Source of the DNA: JAGREO01 sp020446285
Lineage (GTDB): Bacteria; Pseudomonadota; Alphaproteobacteria; Geminicoccales; Geminicoccaceae
DNA: 64,000 bases
Assembly (NCBI GenBank): GCA_041398005.1
Contig: JAWKVP010000005.1
Span: 186,001-250,000, forward strand
Direction of reading: 5' to 3'
The stretch's first letter is position 1. Every line of letters begins with the position of its first letter. The position numbers were made by a program, and so were the translations under genes. Shown here piece after piece: positions 16,377-24,936 of the stretch. The notes under the pieces are model-generated. The model saw only the letters and a program-made list of their open reading frames with translations. It ran no database searches and was not told where the DNA came from.

Positions 16377-16410
16377 CACCTGCCCGGCATTTTTTTCCGC
16401 CGGGCAGGTG
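16377..16410 (+). terminator. Long hairpin between cyclase and flgI
   Basis: A 12-bp perfect inverted repeat (CACCTGCCCGGC/GCCGGGCAGGTG) with a 10-base loop containing seven T. It lies 66 bases after the cyclase stop and 65 bases before the sigma-54 promoter. The T-run is in the loop, not after the stem, so termination is plausible but the arrangement is odd. Confidence 0.5.
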
Positions 16411-16474
16411 AATTTTGCCCATTCCAGTGGGTCAACACGACCTTCGGGATGCCTGAAACGTTCACTCGAAGGCT

Positions 16475-16490
16475 TGGCACGCTCCTTGCT
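16475..16490 (+). promoter_or_regulatory. Sigma-54 (RpoN) -24/-12 promoter for the flagellar operon
   Basis: TGGCACGCTCCTTGCT matches the sigma-54 consensus TGGCACG-N4-TTGCW at every specified base. GG (-24) is at 16476-16477 and GC (-12) at 16488-16489, predicting initiation near 16500 and a leader of about 65 nt to the flgI start. Alphaproteobacterial late flagellar genes are commonly sigma-54/FlbD controlled. The enhancer-binding site was not identified. Confidence 0.88.
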
Positions 16491-16564
16491 TATTGTCTGG
16501 GCAGACAGTCGGTTTCCAATCTGGCGGCGAGGAAAACAGCCGCGACAGACCCGAGGGGGAAGAA

Positions 16565-17668
16565 TTGATACGCCTTGTCCTCATGACCCTGATGCTTCTT
16601 GTGGCCGCCGCCGGCGGTGCAAAAGCATCCGTGCGCATCAAGGACATCGCCGATTTCGAAGGCGTGCGCGATAACATGCTCGTCGGTTACGGCCTCGTCG
16701 TCGGCCTGAACGGCACCGGTGATTCCCTGCGCAATGCGATCTTCACGCAGGAAAGCCTCGTCGCCATGCTCGAACGGCTTGGCGTAAGCACGCGCGGCAG
16801 CCGCCTGAACACGAAGAATGTCGCTGCCGTGATGGTGACATCGACACTGCCGCCCTTCGCCCGTCAGGGCAGTCGTATCGATGTGAGCGTGAGTGCGATG
16901 GGTGATGCAAAATCGCTTCTGGGCGGCACTCTCCTCGTGACGCCGCTCGTCGGCGCCGATGGCGAGGTCTATGCGGTAAGCCAGGGTGCTCTGACTATCG
17001 GCGGCTATTCCGCCGGTGGCGATGCCGAAAGCGTCACCAAGGGCGTTCCGACATCGGCAAGAATTCCCAATGGTGCCATCGTCGAACGCGAGGTGCAGTT
17101 CGCCCTCAATGCGCTCGACTCTGTCAACCTTTCCCTGCGCAATCCCGATTTCACCACGGCAGAACGGATTGCCCGTGCGGTCAATGGATTGCATGGCGAG
17201 AAACTTGCCACGGTGACCGATTCCGCGACCGTACGCGTTTCCGTACCGGCGAGGCTGGCGGGCAATGCCGCACGCCTTCTCACCGATATCGAGCAGCTCC
17301 GGGTCGAACCGGATCAGCCCGCGCGAATCGTCATCGACGAAAGCGCCGGCATCATCGTCATGGGCGAGAACGTGCGGATCTCGAAGGTCGCCGTCGCCCA
17401 AGGCAATCTCACGGTACGCGTCACCGAGCAGCCCGAGATCATCCAGCCCGAACCGTTCTCCACAGGCGATACGGCGGCAGAGCCGAATACCGAGGTGACG
17501 GTCGACGAAAACAGCGATGCCAAGCTCGTCGTACTCGACGAGGGGGTCACCATCGAGACGCTGGTCGACGGCCTGAACGCCCTCGGCATCGGCCCGAGAG
17601 ACATGATCAGCATCATCCAGGCCATTCGCGCTGCGGGCGCGCTGCAGGCCGATATCGAGGTGATGTGA
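16565..17668 (+). CDS. flgI: Flagellar P-ring protein FlgI
   Basis: A 367-residue periplasmic ring protein of the flagellar basal body. It has a signal peptide (IRLVLMTLMLLVAAAGGAKA) and then RIKDIADFEGVRDNMLVGYGLVVGLNGTGD, the FlgI signature, and ends LQADIEVM. TTG 16565 is chosen as start: GAGGGGGA lies about 7 bases upstream and it gives a proper basic N-region, whereas ATG 16583 would trim the signal peptide. It is the first gene of flgI-flgJ-flgN-flgK-flgL-fliW, directly downstream of the sigma-54 promoter. No flgH (L-ring) gene is adjacent. Confidence 0.95.
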   Translation: MIRLVLMTLMLLVAAAGGAKASVRIKDIADFEGVRDNMLVGYGLVVGLNGTGDSLRNAIFTQESLVAMLERLGVSTRGSRLNTKNVAAVMVTSTLPPFARQGSRIDVSVSAMGDAKSLLGGTLLVTPLVGADGEVYAVSQGALTIGGYSAGGDAESVTKGVPTSARIPNGAIVEREVQFALNALDSVNLSLRNPDFTTAERIARAVNGLHGEKLATVTDSATVRVSVPARLAGNAARLLTDIEQLRVEPDQPARIVIDESAGIIVMGENVRISKVAVAQGNLTVRVTEQPEIIQPEPFSTGDTAAEPNTEVTVDENSDAKLVVLDEGVTIETLVDGLNALGIGPRDMISIIQAIRAAGALQADIEVM

Positions 17669-17671
17669 GCC

Positions 17672-17971
17672 ATGGGCAACGACGTGAATCTCAACGCCCT
17701 GCGCCCGCTCTCCGGCGACACTGCCAGGACGCGCTCGGATGCGAAGCTTCAGGCGACGGCGGAAGAGTTCGAAGCCGTCTTCCTCGCCCAGGTGTTGCGC
17801 GGCCTTTCCACGGGCCTCGAAGACAGCGGACCGCTTGCCAGCAATGACGGCGACCCGTTCGCCGACATGCTGCAACAGGAATACGCAAAGCTGATCAGCA
17901 AGAGCGGCGGTATCGGACTGGCCGATGCCGTTCTCAAGGAGATGTTGAAGATGCAGGAGCATGAAGGATGA
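17672..17971 (+). CDS. flgJ: Flagellar rod-binding protein, FlgJ N-terminal domain only
   Basis: A 99-residue protein corresponding to the FlgJ rod-binding domain: ATAEEFEAVFLAQVLRGLS in the middle and EYAKLISKSGGIGLADAVLKEML at the end. It lacks the muramidase domain of enterobacterial FlgJ, as is usual in Alphaproteobacteria, so a separate lytic enzyme must open the wall for rod assembly. It starts 3 bases after flgI and overlaps the next gene by ATGA. Confidence 0.88.
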   Translation: MGNDVNLNALRPLSGDTARTRSDAKLQATAEEFEAVFLAQVLRGLSTGLEDSGPLASNDGDPFADMLQQEYAKLISKSGGIGLADAVLKEMLKMQEHEG

Positions 17972-18384
17972 AACCGCTCGAACAGGTAACTGTCGTCATG
18001 ACCCTCATGCGCCAGCTTCAGGACGTGATCGAGAATGAAACGGAAATCCTGCAGATGATGAAGCTCGACCGGCTGGAAACGCTGCAGGAAGAGAAGGCGG
18101 CGCTCGGCGAGGCCTATGAGATCGAGATGTACAACTTGCGTCGCAATCCCGAGATCCTGGGCAGCCTGGATATCGGGATCCGCCGCGATCTGGAACATGC
18201 GGTTCTCGACCTGCGTGAGGCCAGCCGCCGCAACACCCATGCCGTCGATGCCGCCCGCACGGTTGTCGACCGGATCGTCCAGCGCCTCGGTCGCAGCATC
18301 GGCCGACGCACCATGGCCCCGGCCGGATATGACAGCTCCGGCCAGAGCCAGGTGATCCCGGTAGCCTTCAACCAGAGTATCTGA
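17968..18384 (+). CDS. FlgN-like flagellar export chaperone
   Basis: A 138-residue, helical, coiled-coil-prone protein (LMRQLQDVIENETEILQMM, DRLETLQEEKAALGEAYE) with the size and position of FlgN, the chaperone for the hook-associated proteins FlgK and FlgL, both encoded immediately downstream. FlgN proteins diverge strongly in sequence, so identification depends on the E-T-E-x-L-x-x-x-x-L-D/E-x-L pattern and on gene order. Its ATG overlaps the flgJ stop by 4 bases. Confidence 0.72.
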   Translation: MKPLEQVTVVMTLMRQLQDVIENETEILQMMKLDRLETLQEEKAALGEAYEIEMYNLRRNPEILGSLDIGIRRDLEHAVLDLREASRRNTHAVDAARTVVDRIVQRLGRSIGRRTMAPAGYDSSGQSQVIPVAFNQSI

Positions 18385-18395
18385 GGAGGCATTCC

Positions 18396-20291
18396 ATGTC
18401 TCTCACCTACACCCTGCAGACCGCGCTCACCGGCCTCAACGCCGCGCAGCGGGCGCTCGGAACGACCGCCAACAATGTTGCCAATGCGAACACCGAGGGT
18501 TTCTCCCGCAAGGAGGTTCACCAGGCCACACGGCTGGTCGAGGGTGTGGGATACGGTGTCGATACCGAGGAGTCGACCCGCGTCGTCGACGAATTCCTGA
18601 CCGTCGAAGTCCGCAAGCAACTCGGCATGCTCGGCAAGAGCGATGCAATCAGCGAGGTTCTGCAGCAGGCGGAAATGCGGGTCTTCGGCCCGCCGGGCGA
18701 TGGTGACCGAGGTCTCGCCAACAAGTTCGCCGATTTTCTCGCATCGGTCGAACAGGTGGCTACCACGCCGGAGAGTGCCGCCGCGCGCGGATCAATGATC
18801 GCCCAGCTCGAGGACATGCTCAACGAGATCGGCACCAACGCCAACGCCATTCAGAACCTTCGCGCGGATACGGACCGGCAGATCAAGCTCGTCGTCGATT
18901 CGATCAACAGCGATATCGAGAAACTCGCCGATCTCAACGCCCAGTTCGCCCGCGCCGTCCCCACCGCGGAACTGCTGGACCAGCGCGACAAGGTCCTTCA
19001 GGACCTCGCTGGCAAGATCGATATCAGCGTCTTTACCCAGGACAATGACACGATCGCCATCTACACCGCCGGCGGCGAGGCACTTCTTGAATACGGCCCG
19101 AAAAAGGTGATCTACACGCCGGCGGCCAGTGTCACCGAAAGCACGCTTTTCCGTTCCATCGAGATCTACGATTATCGCCAGATCGACGAGGCGACGGGTC
19201 TGCCAAAGGCCGGCGAGACCGGCTCCGAACTGGTGAGCGCGGGCGTACGCATGGATCTCACGCCGGAACTTGCGGCGGACGCAGTCGCCGATGCAGACCA
19301 GCTTGTCGTATCGCCGCTCGAAAACGGCAGGCTGCAGGGACTTCTCGAGGCTCGCGACCGCGATCTCCCCAAACTCGGCGACCAGCTTTCCGAGATCGCG
19401 ACCATGCTGCGCTTCAATGTCAACAAGGCGCACAACAATGCCATGCCCTATCCGCTGCCCGGTACACTGAGCGGTACGCGGTCGGGCCTCGCCGATTTCG
19501 ATGCCGCCGCAGCCGGCGGAACCGCCACCGGAATCGCACGCCTTGCGGTCTTCGCCGCGGATGGCACGAATGCGGCCGATATCTCGCTCGATCTTTCGGT
19601 CTATGCGAGCGCTGCCGATCTGGCTGCCGATCTCGATGCGCAGCTGGGCGCAATTGGCACCGCGACCATCACCGCCGACAACAGGCTCGAAATTACGCTC
19701 GGCAACGACCCGACAGGCGAACCCTATGGCATGGCGCTGTCCGAAGGAACGAGCAGCATCGCCTATACCAATGCCGAGGGCCGGGACTGGGATTATGGTT
19801 TTGGTCACTTTTTCGGGTTAAACGATCTGGTGGTTCAGGACGGCACGAAAACGACGGAGCTTGCCATCCGTGATGATATCGCCGGAGATCACACACGCCT
19901 CGGCCGGGTATTGCTGGATGATGTCGCCGGTGTCCCGGTTGCCGGCGGCGGTGGCGACAATCGCGGCCTGCAGGATCTTGCAGAGGCCCTGCGCAGCCCC
20001 TTTGCGACCATCGACCGTGGCGATCTCGCCGGCCGGCCGGCCACGCTGTCGGACTATATCTCCGATGTCGTATCCGGTCATGCCGCCAACACCGCAGAGG
20101 CGGAGAACCGTTCATCAGCGACGCGGGCTCTCGCGGATGAACTGCAGCAACGCCAGGCATCGGTATCCGGTGTCAACCTGGATGAGGAACTTTCCCGGCT
20201 GATCGTGTTCCAGAGAGCCTATACGGTCTCCGCCCGCGTGATGACCGTCACCAACGAACTGTTCGACGAACTCATGAATGTCGGACGATGA
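18396..20291 (+). CDS. flgK: Flagellar hook-associated protein FlgK (HAP1)
   Basis: A 631-residue hook-filament junction protein. The N-terminus LQTALTGLNAAQRALGTTANNVANANTEGFSRKEV carries the conserved axial-protein motif (NNVANANT-GFSR); the C-terminus NLDEELSRLIVFQRAYTVSARVMTVTNELFDELMNVGR is the matching terminal coiled-coil segment. It is exported through the flagellar type III system and probably guarded by the FlgN-like protein encoded just upstream. A strong RBS GAGGAGG lies 8 bases before the ATG. Confidence 0.95.
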   Translation: MSLTYTLQTALTGLNAAQRALGTTANNVANANTEGFSRKEVHQATRLVEGVGYGVDTEESTRVVDEFLTVEVRKQLGMLGKSDAISEVLQQAEMRVFGPPGDGDRGLANKFADFLASVEQVATTPESAAARGSMIAQLEDMLNEIGTNANAIQNLRADTDRQIKLVVDSINSDIEKLADLNAQFARAVPTAELLDQRDKVLQDLAGKIDISVFTQDNDTIAIYTAGGEALLEYGPKKVIYTPAASVTESTLFRSIEIYDYRQIDEATGLPKAGETGSELVSAGVRMDLTPELAADAVADADQLVVSPLENGRLQGLLEARDRDLPKLGDQLSEIATMLRFNVNKAHNNAMPYPLPGTLSGTRSGLADFDAAAAGGTATGIARLAVFAADGTNAADISLDLSVYASAADLAADLDAQLGAIGTATITADNRLEITLGNDPTGEPYGMALSEGTSSIAYTNAEGRDWDYGFGHFFGLNDLVVQDGTKTTELAIRDDIAGDHTRLGRVLLDDVAGVPVAGGGGDNRGLQDLAEALRSPFATIDRGDLAGRPATLSDYISDVVSGHAANTAEAENRSSATRALADELQQRQASVSGVNLDEELSRLIVFQRAYTVSARVMTVTNELFDELMNVGR

Positions 20292-20304
20292 GTGAGGAAA
20301 TTCC

Positions 20305-21198
20305 ATGTATGGTCGAATAGGCGATTTCGCCCATAATTCCCGCCTCGCCTCCTATACGCAACTGACCCAGGCGAGGATGCGGGATACGCAGCTTGCAATC
20401 TCCACCGGCAAATCCGCCCAGACATTTTCCGGGATCGCCGACGATTCCTCGCTGCTCGTGTCGGCCAAGAACGAAAAGGCGATCGCCGACGCGCATGTCG
20501 CGCAGAATCTGAACGGCATCGACCGCATGCGTTCCATGGACGGTGCCCTCGACAACATTTCCGGAATGCTCGATCGGATGCGCGGCCTCGTCGTGCAACG
20601 GCTTTCGGGCCCGTCAGGCGACGATCTGCCGCTCGATATCGAGGTCGACACGATGCTCGAGGAGATTTCCGGTCAGCTCAACATCAAGCTCGACAATCGC
20701 TACCTGTTTTCCGGCAGCCGGACGGATACGCGGCCGATCGAACTGCCCGATGCGGTCAACAATGCGGCCGATCTCGCCGACATCTACCGGGGTGATGATG
20801 TCCGCCTGTCGATTCGCGCCGATGACGAGGTCGAGATCGATGTTCCGATGACTGCAGCCGACATCGTTCCGGTTCTCGAGACGCTCGCAGATATAAAAGC
20901 GGCGCACATTGCCGGTGACACCGACGGACTGAATGCGGCGCTCGACCAGCTCGACAATCAGCTCGACTCGGTGAGTACCCTGCGCGGTTCCGTCGGCGTG
21001 CGAATGGAACGCCTCGAGAGTGTGACCGAGAGCCAGCGTTTCACATCCGAATATCTGGCAGAGATCGTTAGCCGCATCGAGGATACCGATCTTCCCGAGG
21101 CCATGACGAAGCTCGCCCAGGACCGGACCGCACTCGAAGCCTCCTATCTGACGATTTCACAGATCAGCCAGCTGTCGCTCGCCGATTTCATTCGCTGA
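20305..21198 (+). CDS. flgL: Flagellar hook-associated protein FlgL (HAP3)
   Basis: A 297-residue flagellin-like junction protein. The N-terminal helix region has YTQLTQARMRDTQLAISTGKSAQTFSGIADDS, and the C-terminus has AMTKLAQDRTALEASYLTISQISQLSLADFIR, the usual flagellin/FlgL terminal pairing. The middle domain has the FlgL-typical NRYLFSGSRTDTRP. It sits 13 bases after flgK with its own RBS GTGAGGAAA and would be exported after FlgK. Confidence 0.95.
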   Translation: MYGRIGDFAHNSRLASYTQLTQARMRDTQLAISTGKSAQTFSGIADDSSLLVSAKNEKAIADAHVAQNLNGIDRMRSMDGALDNISGMLDRMRGLVVQRLSGPSGDDLPLDIEVDTMLEEISGQLNIKLDNRYLFSGSRTDTRPIELPDAVNNAADLADIYRGDDVRLSIRADDEVEIDVPMTAADIVPVLETLADIKAAHIAGDTDGLNAALDQLDNQLDSVSTLRGSVGVRMERLESVTESQRFTSEYLAEIVSRIEDTDLPEAMTKLAQDRTALEASYLTISQISQLSLADFIR

Positions 21199-21283
21199 TC
21201 GCGACGGACATTCAGATCCTGTTAACCTGAAGCGGTTACGATGGCGCGCAATGTCTGGGTGAAGCTCAATTCAGGAGAGAGCG

Positions 21284-21778
21284 TTGACCACGGCCACACT
21301 CGATCGTCCCGAGGCATCCGGTGCCATCGGAGCCACCATGTCCGAGCGGACGCAAGCCACGATCCAGTCCCGTTTCGGGCCTGTCGAACTGGACGAGCGC
21401 CGCCAGATCCGTTTTGACGGCGGCCTGCCCGGCTTTCCCGAATGCGAGGTCTTCCAGCTCGACCAACCGCCCGGTGTGGAAACCGAACTGTTGCTGTTGC
21501 AGGCGGTCGATTCGCCCGAGCTGAGCTTCTTCGTGATGTCGGTGAGCGAACCGTCGAGCATAATCCGCATGGAAGACGTGGCCTCCACCGCACGCGCGCT
21601 CGGCATATCAGCGGAAAATCTGTTGCTGCTCCTGATCGTCACTTTCAAGAAGAACGGCGACGGTTTCACCAAGTTCGTCAATCTGCGGGCACCAATCTTC
21701 ATCGATGTCGCACGCAGGCTCGGCCGCCAGGTAGTTCTGGCCAGCCCGGACTACTCGCTGAAGTTTCAGCTAACCTGA
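21284..21778 (+). CDS. fliW: Flagellar assembly factor FliW
   Basis: A 164-residue FliW-family protein: SRFGPVELDERRQIRFDGGLPGFPECEVFQL at the front, LQAVDSPELSFFVM in the middle, and NLRAPIFIDVARRLGRQVVLASPDYSLKF at the end. FliW binds flagellin and antagonises the RNA-binding repressor CsrA. TTG 21284 has AGGAGAG 6-7 bases upstream; ATG 21338 is an alternative that trims a non-conserved tail. It lies 85 bases after flgL, probably in the same operon. No csrA follows. FliW is unusual in Alphaproteobacteria, which normally control flagellin with FlaF/FlbT. Confidence 0.88.
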   Translation: MTTATLDRPEASGAIGATMSERTQATIQSRFGPVELDERRQIRFDGGLPGFPECEVFQLDQPPGVETELLLLQAVDSPELSFFVMSVSEPSSIIRMEDVASTARALGISAENLLLLLIVTFKKNGDGFTKFVNLRAPIFIDVARRLGRQVVLASPDYSLKFQLT

Positions 21779-21954
21779 ACTCGGACGCGCGCCCCGCATC
21801 GCCTCTGCTCAGCACCTGCCGGCTGCCTCACCCGCTGTCGTTACCCGATCAGGTATGGTCAAACACGGCTCTACCTCCTTGTCCCGCCGCATTCTCTGAT
21901 CGTTCAGGCGTTTCGCTTGAGCGGGAAAGCTTGGTGGAGAAGCCGTGATACAGG

Positions 21955-23415
21955 TCAGACACCCGATGGAATGTTGGTCGGATCGCGCTGAACCTTGCGC
22001 GGTGCGGTCAGTTCCTTCCACTTCGACAGCGCCTTGTGTGGCGCCGAGAAGGCCGGTCGCCTGACGAAGCGTCCACGGCCGGGTTGCGGCTGGCTGTTCT
22101 GACCATGCGCCCATACGATGTCACCGCGGCTGAGCGTATAACGCGGCAGCGCCTTCACCTCGATACCCTCGAACACATTGTAATCGATGATCGATTTCTG
22201 ATTCGACGCCGAAATCGTCTTGGAAAGCGACGGGTCCCAGACGCAGATATCCGCATCCGCGCCCGGAACGATGGCACCCTTGGTCGGATAACAGTTCAGG
22301 ATCCGTGCAATGTTGCTGGACGTGACGGCGACAAATTCGTTCGGCGTCAGACGGCCCGTTTCAACCCCTTTCGTCCACAGTACCGACATGCGATCCTCAA
22401 GCCCGCCGGTGCCGTTGGGAATCATCGGAAAACCCTCCAGCCCCATCTTCTTCTGTTCGGTCGTGAAGGCGGCATGATCGGTTGCCACCACTTGCAGCGA
22501 ACCGGCCGCAAGACCCGCCCAGAGTCCGTCCTGATGTTCCTTCGAACGAAATGGCGGTGACATCACCCGGCGGGCGGCATGTTCCCAGTCGCGATTGAAA
22601 TACTCGTTCTCGTCCAGGGTGAGGTGCTGGATGAGCGGTTCTCCATAGACCCGCATGCCCTTCTGTCGCGCCCGGCGGATGGCCTCATGCGCCTGCTCGC
22701 AGGAAACATGCACGATATAGAGCGGCACGCCGGCCGCATCGGCGATCATGATCGCCCGGTTCGCCGCCTCGCCTTCCACTTCAGGCGGCCTCGAAAAGGC
22801 ATGCCCCTCCGGTCCGGTGGTGCCGTTCTCCATGTATTTCTTCTGCAGCTCTGCAACGATATCACCGTTCTCGGCATGGACCAGCGGCAGTGCCCCGAGT
22901 TCCGCGCAGCGCCTGAACGACGCGAACATCTCATCATCCTGCACCATCAATGCGCCCTTATACGCCATGAAGTGCTTGAAGGTATTGATGCCGCGCTTCA
23001 CCACCTCCTCCATCTCGTTGAAGATGGTCTCGTTCCAGTCTGTGATGGCCATGTGGTAGGAAATGTCGACACAGATCTGGTCTCTCGATTTCCGGTCCCA
23101 GTCATCGACTGCATTGAGGAGAGATCCGCCCGCACCCGGAAGGCAGAAATCGACGAGCATTGTCGTACCGCCCGACGCCGCCGCAAAAGTGCCGCTCTCG
23201 AAGGTCTCGGCGGCGGTCGTGCCCATGAAGGGCATCTCGAGATGGGTATGCGGGTCGATGCCACCCGGAATGACCAGCGCATCGCTGGCGTCCACGGTCT
23301 CGTCGCCTTTCAGGTTGTGTCCGATATCCGCGATCTTCCCGCCCTCGATCAGGATATCCGCCCTATAGCTGCGGTCGGCCGTGACGATCGTTCCACCCCT
23401 GATGACCTTGCTCAT
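21955..23415 (-). CDS. hydA: Dihydropyrimidinase / D-hydantoinase
   Basis: A 486-residue amidohydrolase that opens dihydrouracil or hydantoin rings in reductive pyrimidine degradation. The metal site is complete: H56 and H58 in GGIDPHTHLEMP, carbamylated K153 in FKHFMAYKGAL, H180 in PLVHAENGD, H-V-S-C-E segment near 240, and the aspartate of VATDHAAFT. The C-terminal half keeps the FPMIPNGTGGLEDRM substrate loop. Typical length for the family. It is divergent from the dhaL operon with about 200 bases between. The partner enzymes (dihydropyrimidine dehydrogenase, ureidopropionase) are not in this window. Confidence 0.93.
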   Translation of the reverse strand: MSKVIRGGTIVTADRSYRADILIEGGKIADIGHNLKGDETVDASDALVIPGGIDPHTHLEMPFMGTTAAETFESGTFAAASGGTTMLVDFCLPGAGGSLLNAVDDWDRKSRDQICVDISYHMAITDWNETIFNEMEEVVKRGINTFKHFMAYKGALMVQDDEMFASFRRCAELGALPLVHAENGDIVAELQKKYMENGTTGPEGHAFSRPPEVEGEAANRAIMIADAAGVPLYIVHVSCEQAHEAIRRARQKGMRVYGEPLIQHLTLDENEYFNRDWEHAARRVMSPPFRSKEHQDGLWAGLAAGSLQVVATDHAAFTTEQKKMGLEGFPMIPNGTGGLEDRMSVLWTKGVETGRLTPNEFVAVTSSNIARILNCYPTKGAIVPGADADICVWDPSLSKTISASNQKSIIDYNVFEGIEVKALPRYTLSRGDIVWAHGQNSQPQPGRGRFVRRPAFSAPHKALSKWKELTAPRKVQRDPTNIPSGV

Positions 23416-23611
23416 GAACCCTCTCCCGACTTCGCATTGAGAACCGCACTCCGGCAGTATCGCCGGTTTCGCGCGGGCTTTGCAAGGGAGGCCGAACCGG
23501 GATCCACGTTCGAAGCTTCACCTGACGGGCATTCCGCGCTACGCATCGTGATGACATTTGTCTCGGGGAGGAACAGATGCATTCCTGCAGCAGGAAAAGG
23601 CCGGACGGGCA

Positions 23612-24208
23612 ATGAACGGGGATTTCATCGATGCCCTGATCGCCGCGGCCCATTCGACCATCAGCGATCATGCCGACGAACTGACCAGGCTGGACCAGGC
23701 CATCGGCGACGGCGATCACGGAATCAATCTCAAGCGCGGCTTCGATGCCCTTCTGGCGGACAGGGAGGCCATCGCCGGCCTCGGATATCCCGAAGCGCTG
23801 CACAAGGCCGGGATGACGCTCGTCATGAAGGTAGGCGGCGCTTCGGGACCGCTCTTCGGCAGCCTGCTCATGGGCATGGCCAAGGCAGCCGGACGGGGCG
23901 AGGATCTCGCCTCGCAGCTCGGCGAAGGCATCGAGATGGTCAAAAAGCGCGGAAAATCGGATGTCGGCGCAAAAACCATGCTCGACCTGCTCGTTCCGGT
24001 GCATGAGGCACTCGCGGCCGGGCGCATCGACGACCTTCCGCAAGTGGCCGACGACGCTGTCGTCAGGACCCGCGACATGCAGGCGATGCGCGGCCGAGCA
24101 TCCTTTCTCGGTGAACGCTCGATCGGCCATGACGATCCGGGCGCGAGTTCCGCCCGACTGCTCGTTCATGCGGTGCACCGGCTGCTGGGCAAGCGGGGGA
24201 TCCTGTGA
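23612..24208 (+). CDS. dhaL: Dihydroxyacetone kinase, ADP-binding subunit DhaL
   Basis: A 198-residue DhaL. The Mg-ADP site is visible in LDQAIGDGDHGINLKRGF (aspartates near residues 30-35), KVGGASGPLFGSLLMGMAK, and KRGKSDVGAKTMLD, with ERSIGHDDPGA near the end. In PTS-type systems DhaL keeps bound ADP that is rephosphorylated by DhaM and gives phosphate to dihydroxyacetone on DhaK. ATG 23612 is preferred because residues before it lack family similarity. First gene of dhaL-dhaM-ptsI-dhaK; it overlaps dhaM by GTGA. Confidence 0.93.
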   Translation: MNGDFIDALIAAAHSTISDHADELTRLDQAIGDGDHGINLKRGFDALLADREAIAGLGYPEALHKAGMTLVMKVGGASGPLFGSLLMGMAKAAGRGEDLASQLGEGIEMVKKRGKSDVGAKTMLDLLVPVHEALAAGRIDDLPQVADDAVVRTRDMQAMRGRASFLGERSIGHDDPGASSARLLVHAVHRLLGKRGIL

Positions 24209-24936
24209 GCATCGGCATCGTCATTGTCTCGCACTCCCCGCTGGTGGCCGCAGGCGCGCGCGACATGGTTCTGCAGATGGTGGGAGACGATCTTCGGGTT
24301 TCGGCCACCGGCGGCGATCCGGGCGGCGGGCTCGGCACCGATCCCGGAGCCATTCTCGCCGCCATTGAGGAGGTATGGAGCGATGAGGGTATCGCCATCT
24401 TTGTCGATATGGGTGCAGCGGAGATGAACAGCGAAATGGCTATCGAGATGCTCGAACCCGGACGTGGATCCCGTGTCCGCATCGTCGATGCACCGGTGGT
24501 CGAAGGTGCCGTCATCGGTGCGACGATGGCTTCGACCGGCGCTTCCCTCGAAGCTGTCATCACCGAAGCCACGAGGCGTTTATCATCGACGGGAACGGTC
24601 GATATTGTCCGGGAGACCGAACCGGAAGATGACCGCTGGATCCGCCGCACGGTCACGATCACCCACAGGGTCGGCCTTCATGCGCGGCCGGCAATGGCAT
24701 TCACCAGACTGGCACAGACATTCGCCGCCGAAATCCGGGTAGCCGGCATACTAGATGACGACCCGGGAAAAGCCGCCACACCGGCAGACGCCAAGAGCAT
24801 CGTCAGGATCATGGGGCTGAAGCTGAAGACGGGTGCCCGCATCGAGATCGCCGCGACGGGCGAGGATGCCCGTGAAGCCGTGACCGCACTCGCCGGTTTC
24901 GTCGAACGCGATTTCGACGAGGGCGGGCATGAGTGA
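24205..24936 (+). CDS. dhaM: PTS-dependent dihydroxyacetone kinase phosphotransferase DhaM (EIIA-man + HPr)
   Basis: A 243-residue two-domain phosphocarrier. Residues 1-130 form the EIIA-mannose-like DhaM domain with the active H10 in GIVIVSHSP and GTDPGAILAAIE. Residues about 147-240 form an HPr domain with active H159 in THRVGLHARPAM. The GTG start overlaps the dhaL stop. Unlike E. coli DhaM there is no fused N-terminal EI piece; instead a full EI gene follows, overlapping by 8 bases. Phosphate flows EI to HPr domain to EIIA domain to DhaL-ADP. Confidence 0.93.
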   Translation: MSIGIVIVSHSPLVAAGARDMVLQMVGDDLRVSATGGDPGGGLGTDPGAILAAIEEVWSDEGIAIFVDMGAAEMNSEMAIEMLEPGRGSRVRIVDAPVVEGAVIGATMASTGASLEAVITEATRRLSSTGTVDIVRETEPEDDRWIRRTVTITHRVGLHARPAMAFTRLAQTFAAEIRVAGILDDDPGKAATPADAKSIVRIMGLKLKTGARIEIAATGEDAREAVTALAGFVERDFDEGGHE

